Notes: a model not told the origin generated them from the sequence alone. Shown: positions 1 to 9,083, counted from the first letter of the stretch. The stretch: 64,000 bases of DNA from Chitinophaga cymbidii (GCF_007992715.1 NZ_BKAU01000002.1:434001-498000); one strand, 5' to 3'. Numbers and translations are program-made.

Positions 1-134
1 ACCTTGTCATCGTTGTTATCATCCGGATTGATGCCCAGATCATTGGCTTTCACGCTAAGTGCAAGCACGAATAAAGCACTTACCATGAGGCAAGACAATG
101 AAAACGTGTGAATTATGTTATTTATCTTCTTCAT
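1..134 (-). CDS. N-terminus of a secreted protein of unknown function (partial)
   Basis: An open frame starts at an ATG at 134 on the minus strand and runs off the left edge. The 44 visible residues begin MKKINNIIHTFS, continue into a hydrophobic stretch (LSCLMVSALFVLAL) and reach a probable signal-peptidase site near VKA-ND, followed by an Asp/Asn-rich segment. This is a typical Sec signal peptide, so the product is probably exported; nothing more of the mature protein is visible. A TATATTTG box lies at 142-149 on the same strand, only a few bases upstream of the ATG. The family cannot be named from this fragment. Confidence 0.6.
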   Translation of the reverse strand, partial: MKKINNIIHTFSLSCLMVSALFVLALSVKANDLGINPDDNNDDK

Positions 135-282
135 TGTACTGCAAATATACGAAAAAATTATCTATCATAACGGAATCTTAATGCAAAATACAAAGTTATC
201 TTAATAAAATGTTAAAAAATACATAAACGGTGAGATAGGCGGCTGTTTGGTGACAGCACTAAAATCCCATATATTTACATTA

Positions 283-1713
283 ATGAATCACGACTTCCCA
301 TCATTTAACGAGTTTAATGAGGATTTTGAAGATTTGAGGGACCTGCTTCAGCAATTTGAAAATCTAAAGGAGGGGCGCTCGCATTCCTTTCTGGATGAGG
401 ACTCTTTCGAACAGATCATCGACTACTATGATGAACACGACGAGCTTAACAATGCCCTCCAGGCCGTTGAGATCGCCATCGAGCAGTTCCCCTTCTCCTC
501 CGCACTGCTTCTGAAAAAATCAGCCCTTCTCATAGAAACCAAAAAATACCGTGAAGCCCTGGCGCTGCTGGAAAAAGCCGCATTGCTGGACAGTAACGAT
601 ATCAACCTCTATATTCTGAAAACAGACGTGTATCTGGCCATGAACCAGCACGAGAAAGCCGCCGCCCTCCTGGAAGAACAGATCGGCATGTTCGAAGGGG
701 AAGATCGTACAGACCTGCTGCTGGAGCTGGCGGACGTGTACGACGACTGGGAGGAGTTCGAAAAGGTGTTCGATTGCCTGAAAATGCTGCTGGACTTCGA
801 TCCCAATAATGAGGAGGCCCTGCACAAGATCTGCTTCTGGACGGAGTTCACCGGCCGGAACGAAGAAAGCATCCGCCTGCATACGAAGATCATTAACGAC
901 CACCCCTATAACCAGCTCGCCTGGTTCAACCTCGGCACCGCCTACCAGGGCCTGAAACTCTACGAAAAGGCGGTAGACGCCTACCAGTATGCCGTAGTGA
1001 TAGATGAAAAGTTCGATTACGCCTACCGCAACATGGGCGATGCGTATATTCATCTGCGTAAGTACAACGAAGCCATTGAAGTATTGCAGAAGCACCTGGA
1101 AGTAGCCAAGCCGGAAGATGTGATCTACGAAGCCATCGGCCACTGCTACGAAAAGATGCGCAAGTTCACCCAGGCCCGCTATTACTACCGCAAGGCTTCG
1201 CACCTCAGTCCCAATGACGACAAGCTCTACCTCAAGATCGCGAAAGCGTACATGACGGAAGAGAACTGGGATTGCGCCATCAAGTCCCTCCAGTCCGCGC
1301 TCCGCATCAACAAACAGAGCGTGGAATACAATATCACCATCGGCCAGTGTTACCTCCAGATAGGAAGCGACAAGGAAGCGCTGGTGTTTTTCCTCAACGC
1401 CGTACGCCTTCGCCCGAGCAGCGCGCTGGCCTGGAAAGAGCTGGTCCGCGGCCTGTATGTGGCCGGCCACGTGGAAGAAGCCCTTACCCAGCTGGAAGCC
1501 GCCGAAGCCAAGATCGGCCGCAAGCCCGTGTTCATGTTCTACAGGGCCGCCATGCTCATTGCCATGGGCAGGACCAAGGAAGGGCTGTTACACCTGGAAA
1601 CCGCATTGCAGCTGCATCCCCGGCAGGTAAAAAAGCTGGTGGACCTCGATCCCTCGATCCTTCAGCACATCAGCGTGGTGGAACTGGTAGCCCGGTACAG
1701 GCGGAAACGTTAA
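283..1713 (+). CDS. Tetratricopeptide repeat protein
   Basis: This 476-residue protein is built almost entirely of TPR units from about residue 40 to the end, with repeated patterns such as A-LL-KAALLD, LG-AYQGLKLYEKAVDAYQ and YRKASHLSPND. It has no signal peptide, so a cytoplasmic scaffold role is likely. I prefer the ATG at 283 (MNHDFPSF) over non-ATG starts at 247/250, because the extra residues do not look conserved and 283 gives an acidic N-terminus typical of this group. TPR proteins mediate protein-protein contacts; no partner can be deduced. It stands alone, followed by a gap and a new promoter-like box before the next gene. Confidence 0.85.
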   Translation: MNHDFPSFNEFNEDFEDLRDLLQQFENLKEGRSHSFLDEDSFEQIIDYYDEHDELNNALQAVEIAIEQFPFSSALLLKKSALLIETKKYREALALLEKAALLDSNDINLYILKTDVYLAMNQHEKAAALLEEQIGMFEGEDRTDLLLELADVYDDWEEFEKVFDCLKMLLDFDPNNEEALHKICFWTEFTGRNEESIRLHTKIINDHPYNQLAWFNLGTAYQGLKLYEKAVDAYQYAVVIDEKFDYAYRNMGDAYIHLRKYNEAIEVLQKHLEVAKPEDVIYEAIGHCYEKMRKFTQARYYYRKASHLSPNDDKLYLKIAKAYMTEENWDCAIKSLQSALRINKQSVEYNITIGQCYLQIGSDKEALVFFLNAVRLRPSSALAWKELVRGLYVAGHVEEALTQLEAAEAKIGRKPVFMFYRAAMLIAMGRTKEGLLHLETALQLHPRQVKKLVDLDPSILQHISVVELVARYRRKR

Positions 1714-1739
1714 AATTCACTTTCTAAAAGATTACTTCT

Positions 1740-1747
1740 TATTTTTG
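1740..1747 (+). promoter_or_regulatory. Bacteroidota -7 box upstream of the comA-aroE pair
   Basis: TATTTTTG matches TAnnTTTG. The upstream element is poor (TTTC at 1721-1724, short spacing), so this is a weak promoter call. It would give a leader of about 95 nt for the gene at 1848. Confidence 0.35.
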
Positions 1748-1847
1748 CGGCGGTTTTCTAAATTGTTCAACATTTTAAAAACAGGCCAACTTAACCAATC
1801 CAACGTTTGGTGGAAATGACCATTAAGAAGAATAAAACCGTGCAAAA

Positions 1848-2612
1848 ATGAATTTTAATCTGACGCAAATTCCCGAAAGGACCACCAGGCCCCGTACCCA
1901 TGGATTGACCATGGTCATGGACAAAGGCTTGAGCGTAGAAGAAGCCAAAAACTTTCTATCCGCCGCCTCGCCACACATAGACATTATCAAGCTCGGTTTC
2001 GGGACCTCGTTCGTAACGCCCAACCTTCGTCAGAAAATTGAACTATACCAGTCGGCCAACATCCCTGTATACTTTGGCGGAACCTTGTTTGAAGCGTTCC
2101 TGATCCGCAACCAGTTCGATGAATATGTGAAAACGATCAAGGACTACGGGATCAGCTATATGGAAGTTTCCGACGGCTCCATCACCATTCCGCACGCTGA
2201 AAAATGCGGCTACATCGAAAAGCTTACCAAACATGGACTGGTGCTCAGTGAAGTAGGATCAAAAGATGCAGAGCATATCATTCCTCCTTATAAATGGATC
2301 GAGCTGATGCGCGCGGAGCTTTCCGCCGGCGCCACTTACGTGATCGCTGAAGCGCGCGAAGGCGGGAACGTGGGCATCTACCGCGGTTCCGGCGAAGTGC
2401 GGGAAGGGCTGGTGCAGGAAATACTTACGCAGATACCCGCGGAGAAGATCATCTGGGAAGCGCCGCAGAAAGATCAGCAGCTGTACTTCCTGGAGCTGGT
2501 AGGCTGCAACGCCAACCTCGGTAACCTCGCGCCGAATGAGGTCATTCCCCTGGAAGCGATGCGCGTGGGCCTTCGCGGCGATACGTTCCATCTTTTCCTG
2601 GACAAAGCATAA
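1848..2612 (+). CDS. comA: Phosphosulfolactate synthase family protein (ComA-like)
   Basis: The 254-residue product matches the ComA family along its whole length: RTHGLTMVMDKGLS near the N-terminus, DIIKLGFGTSF around residue 45, the YFGGTLFEAF segment and EVSDGSITIP near residue 105. ComA is a TIM-barrel enzyme joining sulfite to phosphoenolpyruvate to give phosphosulfolactate, known from coenzyme M synthesis in methanogens. Bacteria carrying homologues usually do not make coenzyme M, so here the product may be sulfolactate or an unrelated metabolite (inference). It lies 47 bases upstream of aroE on the same strand; an intercistronic hairpin separates the two. Family assignment is strong, physiological role open. 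Confidence 0.8.
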   Translation: MNFNLTQIPERTTRPRTHGLTMVMDKGLSVEEAKNFLSAASPHIDIIKLGFGTSFVTPNLRQKIELYQSANIPVYFGGTLFEAFLIRNQFDEYVKTIKDYGISYMEVSDGSITIPHAEKCGYIEKLTKHGLVLSEVGSKDAEHIIPPYKWIELMRAELSAGATYVIAEAREGGNVGIYRGSGEVREGLVQEILTQIPAEKIIWEAPQKDQQLYFLELVGCNANLGNLAPNEVIPLEAMRVGLRGDTFHLFLDKA

Positions 2613-2624
2613 AACATCACATCC

Positions 2625-2645
2625 GGCCGGGCGCCATGCCCGGCC
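2625..2645 (+). other. Intercistronic hairpin between comA-like gene and aroE
   Basis: GGCCGGGC and GCCCGGCC form a perfect 8-bp stem with a 5-base loop. No U tract follows, so it is more likely an mRNA stability or processing element than a terminator. Confidence 0.5.
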
Positions 2646-2659
2646 TGTAACAGCATACC

Positions 2660-3394
2660 ATGCGTTTATTCGGTCTCATCGGTTTTCCGCTTTCCCATTC
2701 TTTTTCAAAAGGGTTCTTCACCGAAAAGTTTGAAAAAGAAGGTATCACCGGATGCCGGTATGAAAATTTCCCCATCCCGGACATCGGCCAGTTCCCGTTG
2801 TTGTGGAAAGAACATCCCCAACTGGAAGGGCTGAACGTAACCATCCCTTACAAACAGGTGGTGATCCCTTTCCTCGATGAGCTGAGCGAAGCCGCACAAG
2901 CCATCGGCGCGGTGAATTGCGTACGCCTGAAAGATGGCCGGCTGAAAGGGCATAACACCGATGTGACAGGTTTCCGGCGCTCGCTCGAGCCGCTGCTGAA
3001 ACCGCAGCACACCAAAGCGCTGATCCTCGGCGCCGGCGGCGCCGCCAAAGCTGTGAAGTTCGCATTGCAGCAGCTTGGCATCACCTATACCGAAGTCAGC
3101 CGTAAGTATTGCAACGGCACTATCGGCTACGAAGCTATCAGCAAAGAGATCATGGACGCCCATCCGCTGATCATCAATACAACTCCACTGGGCATGTATC
3201 CCAACGTAGCGGAAGCTCCGCCGATCCCTTATCATTTTATCAACGAAGATCATTTATTGTACGACCTGGTCTACAACCCCGCTGAAACGCAGTTCATGCA
3301 GCAAGGCGCGGCGCGCGGCGCGGCCGTGAAGAACGGGCACGAGATGCTGATCCTGCAAGCGGAGGCGTCGTGGGAGATATGGAATGAAAAATAA
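2660..3394 (+). CDS. aroE: Shikimate dehydrogenase
   Basis: AroE reduces 3-dehydroshikimate to shikimate with NADPH in aromatic amino acid synthesis. The 244-residue protein has the substrate-binding PLSHSFSK motif near residues 10-17, the catalytic lysine in NVTIPYKQ (about residue 66), the GHNTDVTGF motif with its catalytic aspartate (about 101), and the nucleotide-binding GAGGAAKAV turn. The length matches the short AroE type common in Bacteroidota. It starts 47 bases after the ComA-like gene, so the two are probably co-transcribed although their pathways are not obviously linked. Confidence 0.95.
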   Translation: MRLFGLIGFPLSHSFSKGFFTEKFEKEGITGCRYENFPIPDIGQFPLLWKEHPQLEGLNVTIPYKQVVIPFLDELSEAAQAIGAVNCVRLKDGRLKGHNTDVTGFRRSLEPLLKPQHTKALILGAGGAAKAVKFALQQLGITYTEVSRKYCNGTIGYEAISKEIMDAHPLIINTTPLGMYPNVAEAPPIPYHFINEDHLLYDLVYNPAETQFMQQGAARGAAVKNGHEMLILQAEASWEIWNEK

Positions 3395-3402
3395 GCGGTG
3401 CT

Positions 3403-4012
3403 ATGAAGTTCTGCTTATATATGGATGAAAGCGGGGATCATGGCTTGACGCAGATCAATGGCAGCTTCCCGGTGTTCCTGCTATGCGGTGTTTTGGTGGC
3501 GGAAGAACATTATCCGGCCATGAGAGATAGCATTGAAAGAAAAATTCTACAAGGGAATTAATGGCGTAATTGCCAACAATAATTACACAGTAATTGCATC
3601 AGCGATCAGGAAGAATGAATATATTATGCGTTTTGGCAAGCTGTCGGATGATGTTTATGAAATATCACTTTCTTTTATTGTAGAACGGGTTGTGTATTAC
3701 CTGAATGAACTCAACATCGCAGGAAAAGAGCTGGAAATAATAATCGAAAGGCGGGGAACGCGGGAGGATAAAAAGCTCGAAGAACATTTTCAAAAGCTGT
3801 TGGCAAATGGAACGGCATATATTAGTGCTGCCACGCTGAAGGCATATAATCTGACGATCGTGTTCAAAAGCAAACGGGAAAATATAAATGGGTTGCAACT
3901 TGCAGATCTGGTAGCTTATCCTATTGCCAGGCATGTGATAGAGCCGGAACGGGCAAATCCCGCATTTGACCTGCTGAGCAGTAAGGTACACCTCCTCAAA
4001 ATATACCCATAA
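3403..4012 (+). pseudogene. Degenerate DUF3800 gene (frameshift and internal deletion)
   Basis: Two frames together look like one DUF3800 protein. The first frame (ATG at 3403 to the stop at 3559-3561) begins MKFCLYMDESGDHGL, with the DESGD motif diagnostic of the family. The second, offset by one base and open from about 3533 to 4012, holds the other family landmarks, SAIRKNEY, IIIERRGTREDKKLEEHF and GLQLADLVAYPI. Intact members carry a further stretch with an HS motif between the two parts, which is missing here. DUF3800 proteins have an RNase H-like fold and are often seen near mobile or defence genes. I read it as inactivated by a deletion that also changed the frame near 3533-3550; a sequencing error would not explain the missing segment. 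Confidence 0.7.
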
Positions 4013-4015
4013 AAT

Positions 4016-4043
4016 ATAAAGCCCGACTTGCGTCAGGCTTTAT
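4016..4043 (+). other. Hairpin after the DUF3800 remnant
   Basis: ATAAAGCC and GGCTTTAT pair perfectly and GAC/GTC pair inside them. It directly follows the stop codon and precedes a second hairpin with a T run, so the two may act together in termination. Confidence 0.5.
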
Positions 4044-4046
4044 ACC

Positions 4047-4077
4047 GATCGGGGACACCCCGGTCCAATTTTTTTAT
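4047..4077 (+). terminator. Rho-independent terminator
   Basis: GATCGGGG pairs with CCCCGGTC (one G-U pair) across a 3-base loop, followed by a run of seven T. It closes the plus-strand unit and lies just beyond the end of the convergent methyltransferase gene. Confidence 0.65.
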
Positions 4078-4120
4078 AGCAATGCTATTACCCCCCAAAG
4101 TTACAATTTTTCCTGGAAAA

Positions 4121-4927
4121 TCAATTCCCCCTTTTCGGCCTGATCATATAATACATACACGTCGTAAAGAAATTCCTCACAAACGGTATCCCCTTCATCC
4201 AGCCGAATTGCTCCCTGGGCTGCAGCTTGAATTTGTATTTGTAGATCGGGTTGATGAGATAGTATTTGCGTTGCGTAATATCAAACCCGGCCGCTTTCAC
4301 GATCTTTTCAAACCGTTCGATGGAAATGCCGGTATCCACCAGTTCCATTAGTTCCCTGATGGTGCCGTCGTGTTCCCCGAAAGCTTTCAGCAGTCCGCGG
4401 TACAGCGGGCGGGGGAGGAGGTGGATATAAGGGAGGAAGCTGAGCACCCTGCTCTGGCAGATCTGCTGATGGCCGCCGTGCGGCATGTACCAGGGCGGGA
4501 AACCGAAATACACCTGTCCACGTGGGGACAGCAGTTCTTTCAGATAGGCGACCAGTTTGTCCTGATCGGGTATATGCTCGATCGCGTCTTTCAGGATGAT
4601 AATATCGAAAGCATGCTGGAATTCCCCGAAGAAGTCAACATCATAAATATTCTTCGCGATCAGCTGCAACTGGCCGTTGTTCACATAATCGCCGAGAAAG
4701 CCTTTTGCCAGTTCGATCCTTTCGGGAAAGAGGTCCACGCCCACGCAACGGCAGCCTTTTTCCAGGAAAGGGGTCAGTACGCCGCCTTCGCCGCAGCCGA
4801 TCTCCATCACGCGCAATCCGTTCAGATCCGGGAACTCCTGCATGATGAACGGCAGCACATAGTTCCGGGAATTTTCTACCTGCTGCTGGTAGCGGAGGGT
4901 GGCATCCGTATGTTGTGGTAATGACAT
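4121..4927 (-). CDS. Class I SAM-dependent methyltransferase
   Basis: The 268-residue protein has the SAM-binding glycine loop VMEIGCGEGG (about residues 40-49), an acidic residue ending strand 2 (CVGVDLFPER, about 63-72), and the later motif DIIILKDAIEHIPDQ, which together define a Rossmann-fold methyltransferase of the Methyltransf_11/UbiE-like type. The C-terminal half (PPWYMPHGGHQQ, then an aromatic and basic tail) probably forms the acceptor site, but the acceptor is not identifiable. It is encoded alone, convergent with the DUF3800 remnant and divergent from the secreted protein at 5018. Confidence 0.85.
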   Translation of the reverse strand: MSLPQHTDATLRYQQQVENSRNYVLPFIMQEFPDLNGLRVMEIGCGEGGVLTPFLEKGCRCVGVDLFPERIELAKGFLGDYVNNGQLQLIAKNIYDVDFFGEFQHAFDIIILKDAIEHIPDQDKLVAYLKELLSPRGQVYFGFPPWYMPHGGHQQICQSRVLSFLPYIHLLPRPLYRGLLKAFGEHDGTIRELMELVDTGISIERFEKIVKAAGFDITQRKYYLINPIYKYKFKLQPREQFGWMKGIPFVRNFFTTCMYYMIRPKRGN

Positions 4928-5017
4928 GTTGTGCTAAAATTCCGTGAAAATAGAAATTTTTTTCAAGTGTCCGCATCCACGGACTGCAATCCTTAAATTT
5001 GGAACGGTTTTCGTAAA

Positions 5018-5728
5018 ATGATGCATATGTTAAAATGGATGATGCTGATGTGTTGTGCTTTGCCGGCTTTCGCGCAACAGAAGGAAGTAGCGCGGATCAC
5101 GGCCGTATTTGATTCCACCTCCGTGGCGGAATTGTACAGCACTACGCCGATAGGGCTGGAAATAAAGTATGCGGACAGCTCGGTGCGCACTACCAGCGGC
5201 TTGCTAAAGGGCGATTACAGCTGGAACCGGATCCGGGTGGAATCGCCGGACGGCGAATGCCGCAACGGCGTGCTGCGCTTCAACCGCAACGCCATCCGGC
5301 CGGACAACTACCGCATCCGCCTGCTGGTTACCCTGCAGGACGAGCCGGGGAACAGGCAGCATGAAGTATTCCTGCAACTGCCGTACCTCACGGCCATCCG
5401 CTTCCGTCATTATACGGACAGCCTGAAGCGTGGGATTCATTTTTACCTGAATGTAGAAGGCATCTACAATACCGGCCGCATCTACCCGCTGGATACCACG
5501 CGGGTCAGGCTGTACGCCAGCGAAGGGCAGCTCATCGGGCAGGACCTGCTGATACCGCAGAAAGACAGCGTGACGAAGGAAATAGCCGTAAGAGCGGTGT
5601 ACCGCGGCAACAAACAGATCAATGCATCTTCGGTAGTGCCTGTGAAACAGGGGCCGGAAGACGAATCCCTCATCATCGAAAACGAAAAAGACCTGTTCCG
5701 CAAACCCGGCCGGAAAAAGAAGCAGTAA
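5018..5728 (+). CDS. Secreted protein of unknown function
   Basis: The 236-residue product begins with a Sec signal peptide ending in LPAFAQQ, so cleavage near residue 21 is likely. The mature part is rich in alternating hydrophobic and polar residues, suggesting beta structure, and ends in a strongly basic tail (KPGRKKKQ). I recognise no family. A TAAATTTG box at 4994-5001 could serve as the -7 element, with no clear -33 partner. Two adjacent ATG codons (5018 and 5021) make the exact start uncertain by one residue. Confidence 0.7.
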   Translation: MMHMLKWMMLMCCALPAFAQQKEVARITAVFDSTSVAELYSTTPIGLEIKYADSSVRTTSGLLKGDYSWNRIRVESPDGECRNGVLRFNRNAIRPDNYRIRLLVTLQDEPGNRQHEVFLQLPYLTAIRFRHYTDSLKRGIHFYLNVEGIYNTGRIYPLDTTRVRLYASEGQLIGQDLLIPQKDSVTKEIAVRAVYRGNKQINASSVVPVKQGPEDESLIIENEKDLFRKPGRKKKQ

Positions 5729-5825
5729 CAACGGCCGTGTTTCCTGTGCCAAGGGCCGTCCGCAATCCTGTTAACCCGTATAAATTCCAAACTTTATTAT
5801 TTTTAGTCAAAAACCTGCGATAAGG

Positions 5826-6497
5826 ATGACTAACATTTCAGCTGATCTTTCAAAGCGCCTGGACGACATCCGGCGAATAGGAGAAGAGCTTTCCGTGGCG
5901 CTCATCATTCTTGAGATACGGCCGGAAGGGGCGCGTGTGCTGCATATGAACACTTTCGGGCTGACGGTACTCGGGGAAACGCTGGATACGATCCGGTACA
6001 TGAGCAAGGAAGAGTATTACGAGCGGTACTTTAACAAGGACGCCACTTTTGAGCTGGAACCCAGGGTTGTGGAGCTGACGGAAAGCCCCGCCAGTGAGTA
6101 TGCTTCCTACTTTCAGCAGGTGCGTACGGCGGACGGCTGGCAGCTGTATGCCACCAACACGAAGATATTCGCCCGTAACGAGCAGAACGAGGCCACCCAC
6201 ATGCTGACCATTGCCAGTCCGCTGGCGCCCGAGCACCACGTGACCGACAAGATCAACAGGCTGATAGATGAAGTAGATTTTTTACGGAACAACAGCATCA
6301 TGTTCGCCGCCCTCACCCGGCGCGAAAAGGAAATACTGAAATGTATGGCAAAGGGTATGAACTCGGGGGAAATGGCAGAACGGCTTTCCATCTCTTTCAC
6401 TACGGCCAATACGCACAGAAGAAATATCCGCACGAAGCTCAACCTGAAGAACAACTTTGATGTAATGAAATTTGCACAGGCTTTCAACCTGGTATAA
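5826..6497 (+). CDS. LuxR-family transcriptional regulator
   Basis: The C-terminal segment, about residues 160-215, is a GerE/LuxR helix-turn-helix: LTRREKEILKCMAKGMNSGE, followed by a recognition helix region TTANTHRRNIRTKLNLKN. The N-terminal 150 residues (LIILEIRPEGARVLHMN and the following segment) resemble a PAS-like sensory fold, but no ligand-binding motif or receiver-domain aspartate can be identified. It probably controls transcription in response to an unknown signal. It stands alone between a secreted protein and the SRP RNA, so its targets are not shown by context. Confidence 0.85.
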   Translation: MTNISADLSKRLDDIRRIGEELSVALIILEIRPEGARVLHMNTFGLTVLGETLDTIRYMSKEEYYERYFNKDATFELEPRVVELTESPASEYASYFQQVRTADGWQLYATNTKIFARNEQNEATHMLTIASPLAPEHHVTDKINRLIDEVDFLRNNSIMFAALTRREKEILKCMAKGMNSGEMAERLSISFTTANTHRRNIRTKLNLKNNFDVMKFAQAFNLV

Positions 6498-6516
6498 CAA
6501 GGAGTCATGAATATTA

Positions 6517-6548
6517 TTTGCAAATTAATATCCGTTGATTTACCTTTG
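6517..6548 (+). promoter_or_regulatory. Promoter of the SRP RNA
   Basis: TTTG at 6517-6520, 20 bases, then TACCTTTG at 6541-6548 match the Bacteroidota housekeeping promoter. The RNA 5' end inferred from pairing (6553) lies five bases past the final G, which fixes the +1 distance for this window. Confidence 0.75.
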
Positions 6549-6552
6549 CAGT

Positions 6553-6647
6553 GGCAAGTCTTATACGACCAGCTCCTGCTGAACTCCCCCAGGACAGGAA
6601 TGTAGCAAGGGTAGGCGGTTGAAGCGGTGCGATATAAGTAACTTGCC
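6553..6647 (+). ncRNA. ffs: Signal recognition particle RNA (small 4.5S type)
   Basis: The apical part, CCCAGGACAGGAATGTAGCA, fits the universally conserved SRP domain IV pattern with a GGAA tetraloop. The ends pair: GGCAAGTCTTATA at the 5' side with TATAAGTAACTTGCC at the 3' side. This gives a hairpin RNA of about 95 nt, the size of the short bacterial form. It binds Ffh and targets nascent membrane proteins to the Sec machinery. A run of T directly after 6648 suits intrinsic termination, using the RNA's own terminal helix. Confidence 0.92.
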
Positions 6648-6793
6648 ATTTTTTTATTTTATGAATGGCCGAAAGCTCTCTCCCCGCTGTTTCCGAAATT
6701 AGTATGATGGTTTATTTGAATTGCCCGGAGCATCTTTCGGACCAGGGAAATAATACACGTTTCTGAACATAAACAAATACTTAATCTCTCTTT

Positions 6794-7447
6794 ATGAAAT
6801 TCTTTATAGATACAGCAAACCTTGCGCAGATACAGGAGGCGCATGACCTCGGGATACTGGACGGTGTTACCACCAACCCTTCACTCATGGCGAAGGAAGG
6901 TATCAAAGGGGAAGCTGCCATCATGAAACATTATGAAGCCATCTGCGAAGTGGTGGAAGGCGGTGATGTGAGCGCCGAAGTACTCTCCACCGATTTTGCA
7001 AACATCGTGGAAGAAGGTAAAAAACTGGCCGCCATTCACCCGAACATCGTGGTGAAAGTGCCGATGATAAAAGACGGTGTAAAAGCCATCAAATGGTTCA
7101 CTGAAAACGGTATCCGCACCAACTGCACGCTGGTGTTCTCCGCAGGACAAGCCATCCTGGCCGCTAAAGCCGGCGCAGCTTACGTATCTCCCTTCATCGG
7201 CCGTATAGACGACAGCAGCTGGGACGGTGTGGAACTGATCGCGCAGATCGCACAGATCTACAGTGTACAGGGCTTCAAAACAGAGATCCTGGCCGCCTCC
7301 ATCCGCAACGCCCTCCACATTGTGAAGTGCGCTGAAGTAGGCGCCGACGTGTGCACCTGCCCGCTGGATTCCATCCTCGGCCTGCTGAAACACCCCCTCA
7401 CGGACATCGGCCTGGCCAAGTTCCTCGAGGACGCCAAGAAAATGTAA
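6794..7447 (+). CDS. fsa: Small-type transaldolase / fructose-6-phosphate aldolase family
   Basis: The 217-residue protein matches the short TalC/FSA subfamily: MKFFIDTANLAQI at the start, GVTTNPSLMAKEG (about residues 24-36), the Schiff-base lysine K88 in VVKVPM, and TNCTLVFSAGQA. Members are either transaldolases of the non-oxidative pentose phosphate pathway or fructose-6-phosphate aldolases; sequence inspection does not settle which. In Bacteroidota this subfamily is usually annotated as transaldolase. It is monocistronic, closed by a strong terminator before the glycerol kinase gene. Confidence 0.9.
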   Translation: MKFFIDTANLAQIQEAHDLGILDGVTTNPSLMAKEGIKGEAAIMKHYEAICEVVEGGDVSAEVLSTDFANIVEEGKKLAAIHPNIVVKVPMIKDGVKAIKWFTENGIRTNCTLVFSAGQAILAAKAGAAYVSPFIGRIDDSSWDGVELIAQIAQIYSVQGFKTEILAASIRNALHIVKCAEVGADVCTCPLDSILGLLKHPLTDIGLAKFLEDAKKM

Positions 7448-7472
7448 CAACTTTTAACGCATCATATTGCAA

Positions 7473-7508
7473 GAGCATGCCGGACTGACCGGCATGCTCT
7501 TTTTTTTA
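7473..7508 (+). terminator. Rho-independent terminator after the transaldolase gene
   Basis: GAGCATGCCGG and CCGGCATGCTC form a perfect 11-bp stem with a 5-base loop, followed by a run of T. Confidence 0.9.
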
Positions 7509-7586
7509 TTTTTCTTATTTTTAATTTTCTTCCTATCTTACTACCTCGTAAACCTAGGTACCACGTTAAACAATATAAGTACACGA

Positions 7587-9083
7587 ATGGAAGCACAATT
7601 TATCATGGCCCTGGACCAGGGAACCACCAGCTCCCGCGCTATTATCTTTGACAAGGAGGGGAACATTGTAGCGGTGGCGCAGAAAGAATTCAAACAGATC
7701 TATCCGCAGCCGGGATGGGTGGAGCATGATCCGAACGAGATATGGTCCACACAGGCGGGCGTTGCTGCGGAAGTGATCGTGAAAGCCGGCACCAGCGGCG
7801 ACAAGATCGCGGCCATCGGTATCACCAACCAGCGGGAAACCACCATCGTATGGGACCGCAAAACAGGCAAGCCTTTATATAATGCCATCGTGTGGCAGGA
7901 CCGCCGTACGGCCGCGTATTGCGACGAGCTGCGCGGGAAAGGGCTGGCGGATGATATCCGCAGCAAAACGGGCCTGATCCTGGACGCCTATTTTTCCGGC
8001 ACCAAGGTAAAATGGATACTGGACAACGTGGAAGGCGCGCGGCAGCGCGCGGAGGCCGGGGAACTGGCTTTCGGCACAGTAGACAGCTGGCTGATCTGGA
8101 ATTTCACCAAGGGAAAGCTGCATGTAACGGACGTGAGCAACGCTTCCCGTACCATGTTATATAATATCCACACGCAACAGTGGGATGAAAGCCTGCTGAA
8201 GCTCATGAACATCCCGGCGAGCATGCTGCCGGAAGTCCGCGCGTCCAGCGAGGTATACGGCCATACCGAGGCCACGCTCACGCCTTACGAGATTCCCATC
8301 GCGGGCATCGCGGGCGATCAGCAGGCCGCTCTTTTCGGCCAGATGTGCATTGAGCCGGGAATGGTGAAGAATACTTACGGCACCGGCTGTTTCATGATGC
8401 TGAATACGGGAGACAAGGCCATCGAGTCCGGCAACAACCTGCTGACCACCATCGCTTGGCGGATCGGCGATAAAACGCAATATGCGCTGGAAGGCAGCAT
8501 TTTCATCGGCGGCGCTGTGGTGCAATGGCTCCGCGACGGGCTGGGCATTATCCGCCATTCCGCCGATGTGGAAGCGCTGGCTTTGTCCGTGAAAGATACG
8601 GACGGCGTTTACCTGGTGCCTGCTTTCGCCGGCCTCGGCGCGCCGCACTGGAACCAGTATGCGCGCGGCACCATCGTGGGCATGACGCGCGGCACAAAAG
8701 ACGCGCACATCGCGCGGGCGGCGCTGGACAGCATCGCCTACCAGACGATGGACGTGCTGCAGGCCATGGAAGCCGATGCGGGCATGAACATCGCGGAGCT
8801 GCGGGTAGACGGCGGCGCAACGGCCAACAACCTGCTGATGCAGTTCCAGGCGAATATCATGGACACGAATGTGGTACGCCCCAAGGTAACGGAAACCACC
8901 GCGCTGGGCGCGGCTTACCTGGCGGGACTGGCCACCGGGTTCTGGGATAGCATTGATACTATCAGGAGCCAGTGGCAGGAAGATGCGCGTTTTGTGCCGG
9001 AAATGGACAGCGCCACCCGCGAGCAGCTGACGAAAGACTGGCACCGTGCCGTTCGCGCGGCGAAAGCCTGGGCGGAACAATAA
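7587..9083 (+). CDS. glpK: Glycerol kinase
   Basis: GlpK phosphorylates glycerol with ATP to glycerol 3-phosphate. The 498-residue FGGY-family protein shows the phosphate-binding [15 protein letters not shown] start, the substrate motif TNQRETT, the [10 protein letters not shown] segment and [13 protein letters not shown] with the catalytic-base aspartate. I start it at the ATG at 7587 ([11 protein letters not shown]); the frame is open back to 7467 but that stretch covers the upstream terminator and encodes an unlikely hydrophobic run. The glycerol channel gene follows 31 bases downstream, so uptake and trapping of glycerol are co-expressed. Confidence 0.95.
   Translation: MEAQFIMALDQGTTSSRAIIFDKEGNIVAVAQKEFKQIYPQPGWVEHDPNEIWSTQAGVAAEVIVKAGTSGDKIAAIGITNQRETTIVWDRKTGKPLYNAIVWQDRRTAAYCDELRGKGLADDIRSKTGLILDAYFSGTKVKWILDNVEGARQRAEAGELAFGTVDSWLIWNFTKGKLHVTDVSNASRTMLYNIHTQQWDESLLKLMNIPASMLPEVRASSEVYGHTEATLTPYEIPIAGIAGDQQAALFGQMCIEPGMVKNTYGTGCFMMLNTGDKAIESGNNLLTTIAWRIGDKTQYALEGSIFIGGAVVQWLRDGLGIIRHSADVEALALSVKDTDGVYLVPAFAGLGAPHWNQYARGTIVGMTRGTKDAHIARAALDSIAYQTMDVLQAMEADAGMNIAELRVDGGATANNLLMQFQANIMDTNVVRPKVTETTALGAAYLAGLATGFWDSIDTIRSQWQEDARFVPEMDSATREQLTKDWHRAVRAAKAWAEQ

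Noticed and set aside
7467..7586. N-terminal extension of GlpK with a hydrophobic stretch
   Set aside because: It covers the transaldolase terminator and an AT-rich spacer; the family starts at the later ATG at 7587.
8157..9080. 307-codon minus-strand ORF opposite glpK
   Set aside because: Shadow frame with no family features; glpK motifs are intact on the plus strand.
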